Of a DNA stretch of 64,000 bases, positions 34,775 through 44,201 are shown in pieces. The position numbers and the translations under genes are program-made. The stretch's first letter is position 1, and each line of letters starts with the position of its first letter. This DNA is from Tannerellaceae bacterium (lineage in GTDB: Bacteria > Bacteroidota > Bacteroidia > Bacteroidales > Tannerellaceae), in NCBI GenBank assembly GCA_031257015.1, contig JAIRPK010000015.1, positions 1 to 64,000 on the forward strand, read 5' to 3'. The notes beneath the pieces were generated by a model, which worked only from the letters and a program-made list of their open reading frames with translations, did no database searches and was not told the origin of the DNA.

Positions 34775-35770
34775 TTAAGGCACTTCAACCTTGTTCAGGA
34801 TTTCACTTACTACCTCTTCTGTGTTAAGGTTATTCGCCTCTGCCTCATAACTTAAGCCGATTCTATGTCTCAATACGTCGTGGCAGACGGCTCTCACATC
34901 CTCAGGAATGACATACCCTCTTCGTTTGATGAACGCATAAGCCCTTGCTGCCAGAGCCAGATTAATGGAAGCCCTCGGCGAGGCTCCGAAAGAAATCATA
35001 TTGGCAAGATTTTCCAGCCCATGTTCGCGTGGGAAGCGTGTAGAGAAGACGATGTCCACAATGTATCGCTCAATTTTTTCATCCAGATAGACTTTGCGCA
35101 CCACCTTGCGTGCTTCAATGATTTCATCTTTGCTAAGGACTGCTTTAACAGCCTGGCTTTCACCAGAGATGTTCTGTCGGATAATCAATTTCTCCTCTTC
35201 CTTTTTAGGATAGCCGATGATTACTTTTAGCATAAAGCGATCGACTTGCGCTTCCGGCAAAGGGTAAGTCCCTTCCTGCTCAATGGGATTCTGTGTAGCC
35301 ATAACAAGGAAAGGAGCCGGCAATTTGTGCGTTGTTTCGCTTATGGTGACTTGCCGTTCCTGCATAGCCTCAAGCAAAGCGCTTTGCACCTTGGCGGGTG
35401 CTCTATTGATTTCATCCGCCAGGACGAAATTGGCGAATACCGGCCCATGTTTGACAAGAAATTCTTCTTTTTTCTGGCTGTAAATCATAGTTCCAATAAC
35501 ATCAGCCGGCAATAAGTCCGGCGTAAATTGTATTCGGCTATATTTTGCGTCTATGAGAGAAGCCAAAGTTTTTATTGCCAAAGTTTTTGCCAGTCCGGGA
35601 ACGCCCTCCAGCAATATGTGCCCATCGGAAAGCAGCCCGATTAATAACGATTCCACCAAATGTTTTTGTCCTATGATTACTTGGTCCATCCCCATTGTAA
35701 TCATATTAACAAACGAACTTTTCTTTTCAATTAGTTCGTTCAATTCACGAATATCCACTGTCTGACTCAT
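34775..35770 (-). CDS. MoxR-family AAA+ ATPase
   Basis: 331 residues. Walker A is LLEGVPGLAKTLAIK (about 53-67), Walker B is VLADEINRAPAKVQSALLEA, sensor 1 is VMATQNPIEQEGTYPLPEAQ and sensor 2 is near GASPRASINL. It is the first gene of the Bat operon and is preceded by a perfect -7 element. It is expected to be a cytoplasmic hexameric ATPase acting with the DUF58 and VWA proteins. Length and motifs are typical. Confidence 0.94.
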   Translation of the reverse strand: MSQTVDIRELNELIEKKSSFVNMITMGMDQVIIGQKHLVESLLIGLLSDGHILLEGVPGLAKTLAIKTLASLIDAKYSRIQFTPDLLPADVIGTMIYSQKKEEFLVKHGPVFANFVLADEINRAPAKVQSALLEAMQERQVTISETTHKLPAPFLVMATQNPIEQEGTYPLPEAQVDRFMLKVIIGYPKKEEEKLIIRQNISGESQAVKAVLSKDEIIEARKVVRKVYLDEKIERYIVDIVFSTRFPREHGLENLANMISFGASPRASINLALAARAYAFIKRRGYVIPEDVRAVCHDVLRHRIGLSYEAEANNLNTEEVVSEILNKVEVP

Positions 35771-35817
35771 AATTTAATAATATTTACTATTAATAATTTG
35801 CATTTGTTTTTGACATG

Positions 35818-35825
35818 CAAAAATA
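35818..35825 (-). promoter_or_regulatory. -7 promoter element of the Bat operon
   Basis: TATTTTTG on the minus strand, 47 nt before the moxR ATG at 35770. No clear -33 TTG. It is the only good promoter seen upstream of the ten-gene unit. Confidence 0.5.
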
Positions 35826-35943
35826 TAAATGTTAAATCTTTCCGTAAAATTTTCACCGGTTAAATATTGCTAATCGCCAATCTTCGTTCTGTGATTCTTG
35901 ATTTTTGAGGAGCCTTTTATTGTGTCGTAAAAGAAGTTCTGAA

Positions 35944-35996
35944 AAACAAACAATCCGGAATGGCCGCCTTTTGACGCCTTTCCGGATTGTTTGTTT
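35944..35996 (-). terminator. Strong intrinsic terminator after the HU-LysM gene
   Basis: AAACAAACAATCCGGAA (35944-35960) pairs perfectly over 17 bp with TTCCGGATTGTTTGTTT (35980-35996). Confidence 0.85.
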
Positions 35997-36036
35997 ATGG
36001 ATTCGCATCCTTTTTAATGGGACGGAATAAAGGGAA

Positions 36037-37959
36037 TCATAATCTTTTTGTTTGCGGTCTGCTTTTCGACGGCAGTTTAGTTTTTTTGCTGCCAATAGAT
36101 TTGCTGACTGATTTACTTCTGGGTTTGGCCTTCATGTTTTCGCCGTAGTCTTCAGTAAATTCACCGTCGCTATAATCGCCGCTGTCATCACTACCATACT
36201 CGTCGCCGCCTCCATATTCATCTCCTCCATATTCATCTTCACCGTACTCGTCGCTACCATAACCTCCTCCATATTGGTCGTCACCGCCTCCATATTGGTC
36301 ATATCCATATCCGTTTCCGGAACCATATTGGCTTTCGTATGAAGAAGAACCGTTACCCTTTGCATTTACAGCATTACTATTGGCAATTATGTCTCTTTGC
36401 AAGGCATAAGCCTTTCTCAGAGATAATTTGTTATAGCGGTTTATATCATACGCTGCAGAGGCAGGGATTGTTAATGAAACGCCTACCGGTATAGCATCCG
36501 GATTTTTAATCTTTGATTGGTTCGCCAAATAGATATAAACCCAGAAGACCTTGTCGCCATAGTAGTCCAATGCTAACAGATTCAGTCTGTCGCCCCGCTT
36601 TGTGACCACAGAAGACTGCGGCACATTAGGCGCCGCTTTCACCGCAGTGTATCCTGAAGAAGTGTATCTGCTTCTATATCTTCCGTTTTCTTTTTCCGGG
36701 ACAGGTTTGGCAGTAGGCGCCGTAATAGGATCGATAACCGGATCTTCATCAATAAAACCTCCAATACCGACATCGTCCGAAGCATCCTCTTCATTTTGTA
36801 TAGGATCGGGCAATTGCAATCCGGCATAATTGGTCTCGACCTTCGCTTTATGTTTCGTAGGCTTAATCAGCAAGAATGCGAAAATTACGACTAAAACGAC
36901 AATAACGCTGGCAAGAATAACTGCCGCAACGGTATTAGTCGTAGAACCGCCACCTGCTCCGCTTCCGCTTCTGTAAGGTATCGCTTCCGGTCTTCTTCTG
37001 TTTCTTTTGAATTCTTCCATATCGTCTTCTTCTAAAATTTGTTCTGTTTTCTTTTCTTTCTCTAAAATATATTCATCATAATTATAAATTGTTTCATCAT
37101 CGTTCTTTTTATTTTTATCTTCTTTTTTTTCTTTTTCGTTCTCCACAGGGTTTAAATTATGAATATTCTGTTTGTTTTCTTCCGGGTCATCGTCTTCCGG
37201 CTCCTCCGGGCTGTCGTAGTTTAGCGGGGGGGCTGGAGGTTGCGGCGGAGACGGTGGAATGTTTGATGCGGATGTATAATCATCCTCTTGGGGAATGTAA
37301 ACTATTTCCTCCCATGTTTCGTCGGGATGTTTGATTAGTTGTTCCGGCTCCTGATCAATTATTTCTTTTTTCGTCGAGACCGTTAATTCTTCGTTTTTAT
37401 CGGCAGGAGTTTTTGTAGTATTTATTTCTTCCTTTGCCGAAGTCATTATTTCTTCACTTTTGCCAGCTGCAGTTTCTGGAGTTATGATTTCCTTTTTCGA
37501 CGGAACTGGAGATTCTTCACCTTTAATGATGACGGTTTCATCAGAATTATGAGCATCCTGAGCAGCAACGACATCTTCGACGGTGTTTTCCTCTTCTTCC
37601 TCCTCCTCTACGTTTTCTTGCGAGTTAAATTCTACTCCTTCTTCGATCAGTATAGTTTCAAAAACTTCAAAGGGCTTATTAACTGTCGTGCGCATATCCT
37701 TGTCCGGAACGAAGGATAGTTTAAAATGCTCCGGAATCAGGATGCGCTCCTTAGTATTTACATCAATGCTTTCACGTTTTTCAACCAGGATAACCTTGAA
37801 TGTTCCGATAGTATTGATTTTTACAAGTCGATCCGCAAAAAGTCCTTCATCAACGAGCGAGACAAATTCACGTAGAAATTGCCCCATCATTTCGTTCTCC
37901 TTGCCCGTCGTCTGCGCCAGCAAGGCCGACAAATCGCCTACGGTAAACCGGTTATTCAT
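36037..37959 (-). CDS. HU-like domain fused to a membrane anchor and LysM domain
   Basis: 640 residues. About 1-105 is an HU-like DNA-binding domain (TVGDLSALLAQTTGKENEMM, VKINTIGTFKVIL). About 110-330 is acidic, low-complexity and proline-rich. A single membrane helix lies at about 343-365 (VAAVILASVIVVLVVIFAF). A LysM-like domain follows at about 448-500 (TKRGDRLNLLALDYYGDKVF, GVSLTIP). The tail from about 535 is Gly-Tyr-Asp/Glu rich, then basic. The order predicts a cytoplasmic DNA-binding head and a periplasmic peptidoglycan-binding end, that is, a possible nucleoid-to-wall tether. It overlaps the upstream HU gene by 8 nt. Confidence 0.87.
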   Translation of the reverse strand: MNNRFTVGDLSALLAQTTGKENEMMGQFLREFVSLVDEGLFADRLVKINTIGTFKVILVEKRESIDVNTKERILIPEHFKLSFVPDKDMRTTVNKPFEVFETILIEEGVEFNSQENVEEEEEEENTVEDVVAAQDAHNSDETVIIKGEESPVPSKKEIITPETAAGKSEEIMTSAKEEINTTKTPADKNEELTVSTKKEIIDQEPEQLIKHPDETWEEIVYIPQEDDYTSASNIPPSPPQPPAPPLNYDSPEEPEDDDPEENKQNIHNLNPVENEKEKKEDKNKKNDDETIYNYDEYILEKEKKTEQILEEDDMEEFKRNRRRPEAIPYRSGSGAGGGSTTNTVAAVILASVIVVLVVIFAFLLIKPTKHKAKVETNYAGLQLPDPIQNEEDASDDVGIGGFIDEDPVIDPITAPTAKPVPEKENGRYRSRYTSSGYTAVKAAPNVPQSSVVTKRGDRLNLLALDYYGDKVFWVYIYLANQSKIKNPDAIPVGVSLTIPASAAYDINRYNKLSLRKAYALQRDIIANSNAVNAKGNGSSSYESQYGSGNGYGYDQYGGGDDQYGGGYGSDEYGEDEYGGDEYGGGDEYGSDDSGDYSDGEFTEDYGENMKAKPRSKSVSKSIGSKKTKLPSKSRPQTKRL

Positions 37960-38242
37960 TGGTATCTATTTCTTTTAATTTGTTTTTGAGCGTTCCTCCT
38001 GGTTTAAATACGGCTACGAGCTTTGGCGGGACTAGATAACGCTGTCCATTGGCTGGATTTACGGAGATGCGTTCGCCTTTCTTTTTTGTTTCAAACTGTC
38101 CCAGTCCATCTAAATAGACGGAATCTCCTTCACTTAGCTTTGTGCTTATAATATTACCAAGCGCAGCGACAACATCGGCAGTTTCACCGATTGTCCAATT
38201 CATGCGATTCGAGAGTTCTTTAATTAAATCTTTATTCTTCAT
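37952..38242 (-). CDS. HU/IHF-family DNA-binding protein
   Basis: 96 residues. Typical fold: N-terminal helices (KDLIKELSNRMNWTIGETAD), then the sheet and arm (DSVYLDGLGQFETKKKGERI, NPANGQRYLVPPKLVAVFKP). It should bend DNA as a dimer. The stop overlaps the start of the HU-LysM gene by 8 nt (ATGAATAA), so the two are made together and could form a heterodimer that anchors DNA to the envelope, which is inference. Confidence 0.92.
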   Translation of the reverse strand: MKNKDLIKELSNRMNWTIGETADVVAALGNIISTKLSEGDSVYLDGLGQFETKKKGERISVNPANGQRYLVPPKLVAVFKPGGTLKNKLKEIDTNE

Positions 38243-38313
38243 TGCGCATTAGTCTCTAATTAGTTCGCGATATTAGTCATTTTTTTTTGAACGGCGAAAT
38301 TTCCCTGTTCTTT

Positions 38314-39615
38314 TTATGATTCCATCGCCTTTCCATATAAGTCGAAAGCCTCCGATTTATATATTTTGACATTGTAAAAATCGCCGACCATAAGTTGTTT
38401 ATCCTTGGTAATCAGGGCTTCAGGGTCAACCTCCGGGGAATCATATTCTGTTCGTCCGACATAATAATCACCTTCTTCGCGGTCTATAATAACCTTGAAA
38501 ATTCGTCCTTCTTTTTGTGCCTGTATTTCTGCAGATATATTTTCCTGCAAGCGCATGATTTTATCCAGCCGTTCCTGCTTGATTTCCGGCTGGACGTCGT
38601 CTTTATAATACCGGTAAGCCCAAGTGCTTTCCTCATGACTGTATGCAAAGGCTCCCAGTCTTTCAAAACGCATCCGCTTGACGAAATCCGCCAGTTCTTC
38701 AAAATCATCTTCTGTCTCGCCTGGATGTCCGACGATTAGCGTAGTTCGAATATGTATTCCAGGAACATCCTCGCGGATTCGATTCAGCAGGTCGAACGTC
38801 TCCTGGCGAGAAATATTTCGTCTCATCATTTTGAGCATATTTTCACTTATGTGCTGGAAGGCAATATCCAGATAATTGCAAACATTAGGTCTGTTTTTGA
38901 TAACGCTGAGCAGCTCTAGCGGGAATCCGGCCGGATAAGCGTAATGCAGCCGAATCCATTCTACTCCTTCAATATCGGCGATGCGTTCGACAAGCTCGGC
39001 GATGGCTGCCCTGCGATAAATATCCAGTCCATAGTATGTCAAATCCTGCGCAATAATTTGAAATTCTTTCACTCCCTGCCGGACAAGCCCCTTCGTTTCC
39101 TGTTCAATATCCTCAAAAGTTCTTGATTGGTGCTTCCCTGTCATTATTGGAATAGAGCAATAGGAACAAGTGCGGTCGCAACCTTCGGAGATTTTGAGAT
39201 AAGCATAGTGTGCGGGCGTTGCCAGCGTCCTTTCCCCGGCCAGTTCACGTTGATAGGACTTGCCAATGTCGGCAAGCATTTCCTTCCAGTTGAATTTTCC
39301 ATAAAACCTGTCAACTTCGGGTAATTCCTTTCTCAATTCATCAGCGAAACGTTCGGACAAGCATCCCATGACAAACAATTGTGAAATCCGTCCTCTTTTT
39401 TTCGCCTCTCCCATTTCAAGAATAATCTGTATAGCCTCTTCTTTTGCCTCGTTAATAAATCCGCAGGTATTGACGACAACAATTTCTCCATTAATATTAT
39501 TGGAATCATGATTTACTTGATAGCCGTTAGCCGCAAATTGTCGCATAAGCAATTCCGAATCCACGAGATTTTTCGAGCAACCTAGAGTAATAATATCGAC
39601 CCTTCCTTTTTTCAT
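38314..39615 (-). CDS. rimO: Ribosomal protein S12 methylthiotransferase
   Basis: 433 residues. The N-terminal UPF0004 domain (VDIITLGCSKNLVDSELLMR) has Cys ligands including NTCGF and MGCLSE. The radical-SAM motif is SEGCDRTCSYCSIP (CxxxCxxC). A TRAM domain is at the C-terminus (about 370-433). RimO adds a methylthio group to Asp88 of S12. Length is normal. There is no clear promoter directly upstream, where array G sits, so it may be transcribed from the ftsY side. Confidence 0.95.
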   Translation of the reverse strand: MKKGRVDIITLGCSKNLVDSELLMRQFAANGYQVNHDSNNINGEIVVVNTCGFINEAKEEAIQIILEMGEAKKRGRISQLFVMGCLSERFADELRKELPEVDRFYGKFNWKEMLADIGKSYQRELAGERTLATPAHYAYLKISEGCDRTCSYCSIPIMTGKHQSRTFEDIEQETKGLVRQGVKEFQIIAQDLTYYGLDIYRRAAIAELVERIADIEGVEWIRLHYAYPAGFPLELLSVIKNRPNVCNYLDIAFQHISENMLKMMRRNISRQETFDLLNRIREDVPGIHIRTTLIVGHPGETEDDFEELADFVKRMRFERLGAFAYSHEESTWAYRYYKDDVQPEIKQERLDKIMRLQENISAEIQAQKEGRIFKVIIDREEGDYYVGRTEYDSPEVDPEALITKDKQLMVGDFYNVKIYKSEAFDLYGKAMES

Positions 39616-39699
39616 TATCAGCAGTCAATATTTGAATATTTAAAAGAGAAAAAATAGTCGGCAAAAACGTTTTTATCCCTTTCCAAAGCTATTTCATCA

Positions 39700-39925
39700 T
39701 TCCCCAAACCGAATTTGGGGATTCCCAAAATGAATTTGGGACTTCCCAAAACAGATTTGGGGATTCCCAAAACGAATTTGGGACTTCCCGAAACAGATTT
39801 GGGGATTCCCAAAGCGAATTTGGGACTTCCCGAAACAGATTTGGGGATTCCCAAAATGAATTTGGGACTTCCCAAAATAGATTTGGGGATTCCCAAAATA
39901 GATTTGGGGATTCCCAAAAAGCTTA
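39700..39925. repeat. 21-bp tandem array G between ftsY and rimO
   Basis: About ten units ttcccaaaacagatttgggg-a. Each has CCCAAA and TTTGGG arms four to six nt apart, and the arms also pair across unit borders, so many alternative hairpins are possible. Odd and even units alternate between gattcccaa and gacttccc. Plus and minus frames are stop-free (IPKSVLG/SPKFILG). It fills most of the 343-nt gap between two same-strand core genes. Confidence 0.95.
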
Positions 39926-39958
39926 TTAAAAGACAAAAAAAAGTTTTTAAAGACATAA

Positions 39959-40924
39959 TTAATGAGTTAAATTCATGTTTCCGAATAATGAATCGACATA
40001 TTCTTTTTTATTAAACATTTGTAAGTCTTCCATGCCTTCTCCAAGCCCAATATATTTCACTGGGATATGAAATTGGTCGGAAATACCGATAACAACGCCT
40101 CCTTTAGCCGTTCCATCGAGCTTTGTAACTGCAAGAGCATTGACTTCTGTTGCAGCTGTGAATTGCTTAGCCTGTTCAAAAGCATTTTGTCCGGTAGAAC
40201 CGTCGAGAATAAGCAGGATTTCGTGCGGAGCATTGGGGATAACTTTTCTCATGACGTTTTTTATTTTCGTCAATTCGTTCATGAGATTTATTTTATTGTG
40301 CAATCTTCCGGCGGTGTCGATAATTACGACGTCTGCTTTAGCTGCTTTGGCGGAAGAAAGAGCATCGTAGGCGACGGAAGCCGGGTCTGCGCCCATTTTT
40401 TGCTTAATAATTGGCGCTCCTACCCGTTCGCTCCAGATAACAAGCTGTTCGACGGCAGCCGCTCTGAAAGTATCGGCCGCACCGAGGAAAACCGACTTTC
40501 CGGCTTTTTTAAACCGGTATGCCAGTTTGCCGATAGTTGTTGTTTTTCCGACGCCATTGACACCGACAACCATAATAACATAAGGTTTTTCATCCGGAAG
40601 GACAAAGTCATCGAAATCCTGCCGGTTATTTTCCGTCAATAGCGAAGCTATTTCTTCTTTCAAAATAGTCGAAAGTTCCTGCGCATTAACATATTTATCT
40701 TTAGCAGCCCTTCGTTCAATTCGTGAGATTATCTTTAGAGTCGTTTCGACGCCGACATCAGAGGTGATGAGCATCTCTTCCAGGTTATCAAGAATATCGT
40801 CGTCTATTTTACTTTTTCCTGCAATAACTCTTGTCAGTTTGGAGAAAACACTTTCTTTAGTTTTGGATAAACCTTTATCCAAAGAATCTTTTTTATCTTT
40901 AGTAAACAAATCGAAAAACTTCAT
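39959..40924 (-). CDS. ftsY: Signal recognition particle receptor FtsY
   Basis: 321 residues from the ATG at 40924. It is the NG domain only, without the long acidic A domain of enterobacteria, as is usual in Bacteroidota. The P-loop is VGVNGVGKTTTIGKLAYRF, then LGAADTFRAAAVEQL, DTAGRLHN, and TKLDGTAKGG. FtsY is the GTPase receptor that docks SRP-ribosome complexes at the inner membrane. It is the third gene in the nadE-nspC-ftsY order, 44 nt after nspC. Confidence 0.96.
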   Translation of the reverse strand: MKFFDLFTKDKKDSLDKGLSKTKESVFSKLTRVIAGKSKIDDDILDNLEEMLITSDVGVETTLKIISRIERRAAKDKYVNAQELSTILKEEIASLLTENNRQDFDDFVLPDEKPYVIMVVGVNGVGKTTTIGKLAYRFKKAGKSVFLGAADTFRAAAVEQLVIWSERVGAPIIKQKMGADPASVAYDALSSAKAAKADVVIIDTAGRLHNKINLMNELTKIKNVMRKVIPNAPHEILLILDGSTGQNAFEQAKQFTAATEVNALAVTKLDGTAKGGVVIGISDQFHIPVKYIGLGEGMEDLQMFNKKEYVDSLFGNMNLTH

Positions 40925-40968
40925 TGCTATGATTTTTAATTGTCGGCGAATATACGTTTTTTTTTCGT

Positions 40969-42129
40969 TTAACACATTCTGTTTCTGTAATCTTCGTATA
41001 TGAACCGTCGATAGAGTTCCGGTTGACCGTTGAGTTTTCTCAATACGATAGAAGGGTGTGGGATTCCGTTAAACATATTTGTTTTAACAATAGTATAATG
41101 AATCATGTCCTCAAATATAAGCTGGTCCCCCGTTTCCAACGGAAAATCGAACGACCAGTCTCCCATGAAATCCCCGCTAAGGCAACTGTTTCCCCCAATT
41201 CGATAAACATATTTCCCATTTTTTTTTCCTGTTTCTGCATTTCTGATAACGGGCATATAAGGCATTTCGAGGCAGTCAGGCATGTGACAAGTGAACGAAG
41301 CATCAATTATAGCCGTTTTAATTCCTCTGTTTTCGACAATATCCACTATTGTCGTCAACAAAAAACCCGTTTGCCAGGCGAAAGCACTTCCTGGTTCAAG
41401 AATAATTTCCAGGTTGGGATATTTCCGTTTGAATTTTTGCAGTAGGCCGATAAGGTGTTTCGTATCATATCCCTGCCTTGTCATCAAATGTCCTCCCCCC
41501 ATATTGAGCCATTTTATTTGCGGAAGGAATCGTCCGAAACGTTGTTCGACAACCGTCAGTGTTTTTTCCAAATCAAATGATGAAGATTCGCATAAAGTAT
41601 GAAAATGCAGTCCCTCGATCCCTTCCGGCAAGGTATTATTCAACAAATCTGTCGTAACTCCCATCCTTGAACCCGGTGCGCATGGATTATAAAGTTCCGT
41701 TTCGACTTCCGAAAATTCCGGATTTATGCGTAGCCCGCACGAAGGTCTGTTTTCGCTCGCTGAAACTGCCGGGAAAAACCTTTGGAACTGTGCAATGGAA
41801 TTAAACGTAATATGACTGCTGTATCGAATTATATCTCCGAAATCAATTTCCGTATAAGCAGGCGAATAGGTATGCGCCGGATTGCCCATTTCCTCAAAAG
41901 CCAGCCTCGCTTCAAATTTTGAGCTGGCCGTCGAGAACTGTATATATTCCTTAATGATCGGAAAAGCCTTCCATAGCGCAAAGGCCTTGAAAGCAAGCAG
42001 AACAGTTATTTCAGCCTCGTCCATGACGGTCCTGATAATCGAAAGATTTCTTCTCAAAGCTTCCTCCTCCATCACATAGCAAGGCGAAGGAACGTCATTC
42101 ATAAATCTCATATCCTTATTCATTTTCAT
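40969..42129 (-). CDS. nspC: Carboxynorspermidine decarboxylase
   Basis: 386 residues from the ATG at 42129, which overlaps the nadE stop (ATGA); an ATG at 42123 is also possible. It is a PLP-dependent fold III decarboxylase: PLP lysine in LLAFKAFALWKAF (about K48), glycine-rich phosphate loop in WLNMGGGH, EPGSAFAW, HFHTLCESS, and the catalytic region GNSCLSGD. The enzyme makes norspermidine or spermidine in the carboxyspermidine pathway used by Bacteroidota. No partner dehydrogenase is in the window. Confidence 0.93.
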   Translation of the reverse strand: MKMNKDMRFMNDVPSPCYVMEEEALRRNLSIIRTVMDEAEITVLLAFKAFALWKAFPIIKEYIQFSTASSKFEARLAFEEMGNPAHTYSPAYTEIDFGDIIRYSSHITFNSIAQFQRFFPAVSASENRPSCGLRINPEFSEVETELYNPCAPGSRMGVTTDLLNNTLPEGIEGLHFHTLCESSSFDLEKTLTVVEQRFGRFLPQIKWLNMGGGHLMTRQGYDTKHLIGLLQKFKRKYPNLEIILEPGSAFAWQTGFLLTTIVDIVENRGIKTAIIDASFTCHMPDCLEMPYMPVIRNAETGKKNGKYVYRIGGNSCLSGDFMGDWSFDFPLETGDQLIFEDMIHYTIVKTNMFNGIPHPSIVLRKLNGQPELYRRFIYEDYRNRMC

Positions 42130-44045
42130 TCTTCTCTTCTTAATTTCCACGCTGTTGGTAAAGCATCGCTTGGCATCCTCCAATCTCCCCTTGGCGAGAG
42201 GCTGACGGAGCCAATCTTGGGACCATCCGGCAGGCAGTTGCGTTTATATTGTTGCTGGAAGAAGCGTTTAATAAACACGTCCAGCCATCGTTCGATTTCC
42301 TCTTTCTCATATTTGCCTTCGAAGGCTAATTGTGCCAGATAGCTAATCCTCTCCGGCGAAGCTCCGAATCGAAGCGTATGATAAAGGAAGAAATCATGCA
42401 GTTCGTAAGGGCCTACGATTCCTTCCGTCTTCTGTATGATATTTCCGGACTCGTCAGCCGGGATAAGTTCGGGACTGATCGGCGTTGCTGCAATATCAAG
42501 CAGAATATCCTTCGTAACTTCGTCAGCGCGGTTGCGAGCCACCCATTCAACCAGGTGCCGAACTAGCGTCTTCGGGATACCAGCGTTAAGACCGTACATC
42601 GAAATATGATCTCCGTTGAACGTAGCCCAACCAAGAGCAAGCTCTGACATGTCTCCCGTTCCGATAACAATTCCGTTTGTTTGATTAGCCACATCCATGA
42701 GAATCTGCGTGCGCTCCCTTGCCTGCGAATTTTCATAGACGACGTTATGATTGTCAGGATCATGTGCGATGTCACGGAAATGCGTCATGCAAGCCTCCTT
42801 AATAGGTATTTCGCGTAAAGAAACGCCCAGTGCCGCGGCCAGTCTAACAGCATTGTTGTACGTCCTCCCTGTCGTTCCGAATCCCGGCATTGTGATGGCA
42901 ATAATATCGTTGCCTGGCTTTTTCATTCGCTCGAACGTCATAGCCGTAGCCAGCAAGGCAAGCGTCGAATCCAGCCCCCCCGATACGCCAATAACAGCCG
43001 AAGCAGCATTAATATACATCAAACGCTGCATTAGAGCTGCCACAAGAATATTGAAAATTTCCTCACACCGTTCACTGAGGTTCTTTCCCGCCGGCACAAA
43101 CGGCATCTGTTCAATCCTCCGCGTCAGCCGCATATTCGGACGCTTTGGAAGCAGGAAAGGAATACGTACAGGTCTGCTTCTTGGGAACAATCTGTTGCCA
43201 TGTGTGAAAGAAAGATTGACGAGGCGGTCGTGATTAAGATTAGCGATGTCAATCTCCGCAAAAACGATCTCCTCCGTAGGGAATTGCCCGCTCTCCTTAA
43301 TAATAACGCCATTCTCGGCAATGATTCCCCCTCCCGCAAAAACAAGATCGGTAGTCGACTCCCCCCTCCCTGCCATAGCATAAACATATCCGGCTATGCA
43401 GCGTCCGGACTGCTGTGCAACAAGAGAGCGCCGATAAGCATGTTTCCCCGTCAGCTCATTGCTTGCCGAAAGATTAAAAATAAGATTCGCCCCATCCATG
43501 GCAAGGAGCGAACTCGGAGGAACAGGTGCCCAAAGGTCTTCGCAAATTTCAATGCCTATCCCAACCTCTCCGGCAGTAAAAAGCAACCGGCATGACATCG
43601 GATACGGCTCCCCCCCTATATAAACAACATCCTCAGCAATGTCAACGCCCGGCGTAAACCACCTCCTCTCCTGAAATTCCTTATAATTAGGCAGGTACGA
43701 TTTGGGGACAACCCCCAGAACCCTCCCGCCCTGAAGAACGACAGCCGCATTAACCAAACAGTCTCCCACCCTGAGCGGTACGCCCACAATCACAAGCATA
43801 TCCACATCCTTTGTCCTTGCCGCCAGAAGCTTCAACGCCTCCTCCGCACATGTAATGAGCGTTCTCGAAGAAAACAAATCCATACAAGTATATCCCGTTA
43901 CGGAAAGCTCCGGGAAAACCATTACCTGCACTCCTTCGGCAGCCCCTCTGCGCATAAGCGCCCCAATTTTCTCAACATTAGCAAAGCAATCAGCCGTCGA
44001 GACATGCGGCGAAGCAGCCGCAACTTTAATAAATCCGTGATTCAT
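42126..44045 (-). CDS. nadE: Glutamine-dependent NAD+ synthase
   Basis: 639 residues from the ATG at 44045. The N-terminal nitrilase-like glutaminase (about 1-270) carries the triad in FPELSVTGYTC (Glu), PKSYLPNYKEF (Lys) and EICEDLW (Cys). The C-terminal synthetase has the PP-loop SGGLDSTLALLA and GTGDMSELALGW. It makes NAD from nicotinate adenine dinucleotide with ammonia channelled from glutamine. A perfect -7 element lies 21 nt upstream. It overlaps nspC by 4 nt. Confidence 0.95.
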   Translation of the reverse strand: MNHGFIKVAAASPHVSTADCFANVEKIGALMRRGAAEGVQVMVFPELSVTGYTCMDLFSSRTLITCAEEALKLLAARTKDVDMLVIVGVPLRVGDCLVNAAVVLQGGRVLGVVPKSYLPNYKEFQERRWFTPGVDIAEDVVYIGGEPYPMSCRLLFTAGEVGIGIEICEDLWAPVPPSSLLAMDGANLIFNLSASNELTGKHAYRRSLVAQQSGRCIAGYVYAMAGRGESTTDLVFAGGGIIAENGVIIKESGQFPTEEIVFAEIDIANLNHDRLVNLSFTHGNRLFPRSRPVRIPFLLPKRPNMRLTRRIEQMPFVPAGKNLSERCEEIFNILVAALMQRLMYINAASAVIGVSGGLDSTLALLATAMTFERMKKPGNDIIAITMPGFGTTGRTYNNAVRLAAALGVSLREIPIKEACMTHFRDIAHDPDNHNVVYENSQARERTQILMDVANQTNGIVIGTGDMSELALGWATFNGDHISMYGLNAGIPKTLVRHLVEWVARNRADEVTKDILLDIAATPISPELIPADESGNIIQKTEGIVGPYELHDFFLYHTLRFGASPERISYLAQLAFEGKYEKEEIERWLDVFIKRFFQQQYKRNCLPDGPKIGSVSLSPRGDWRMPSDALPTAWKLRREE

Positions 44046-44066
44046 ATCAGTTATGTTTTTATTGCA

Positions 44067-44074
44067 CAAAGATA
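44067..44074 (-). promoter_or_regulatory. -7 promoter element of nadE
   Basis: TATCTTTG on the minus strand, 21 nt before the ATG at 44045. It likely drives nadE-nspC-ftsY. Confidence 0.55.
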
Positions 44075-44170
44075 TGCAGTTCTAAGCCTAAATTGCATTA
44101 ATGCAGCCTGCCCCCTGCTTTGCAACATAATGTCAAATCCCCATATTCCCCGTTTCTCCATTCATAACCC

Positions 44171-44178
44171 TATCTTTG
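44171..44178 (+). promoter_or_regulatory. -7 promoter element for the Dabb/xth unit
   Basis: TATCTTTG, 23 nt before the ATG at 44202. It rules out the longer frame that begins near 44004. Confidence 0.6.
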
Positions 44179-44201
44179 CAGAAAAATTAAATATATATAA
44201 T

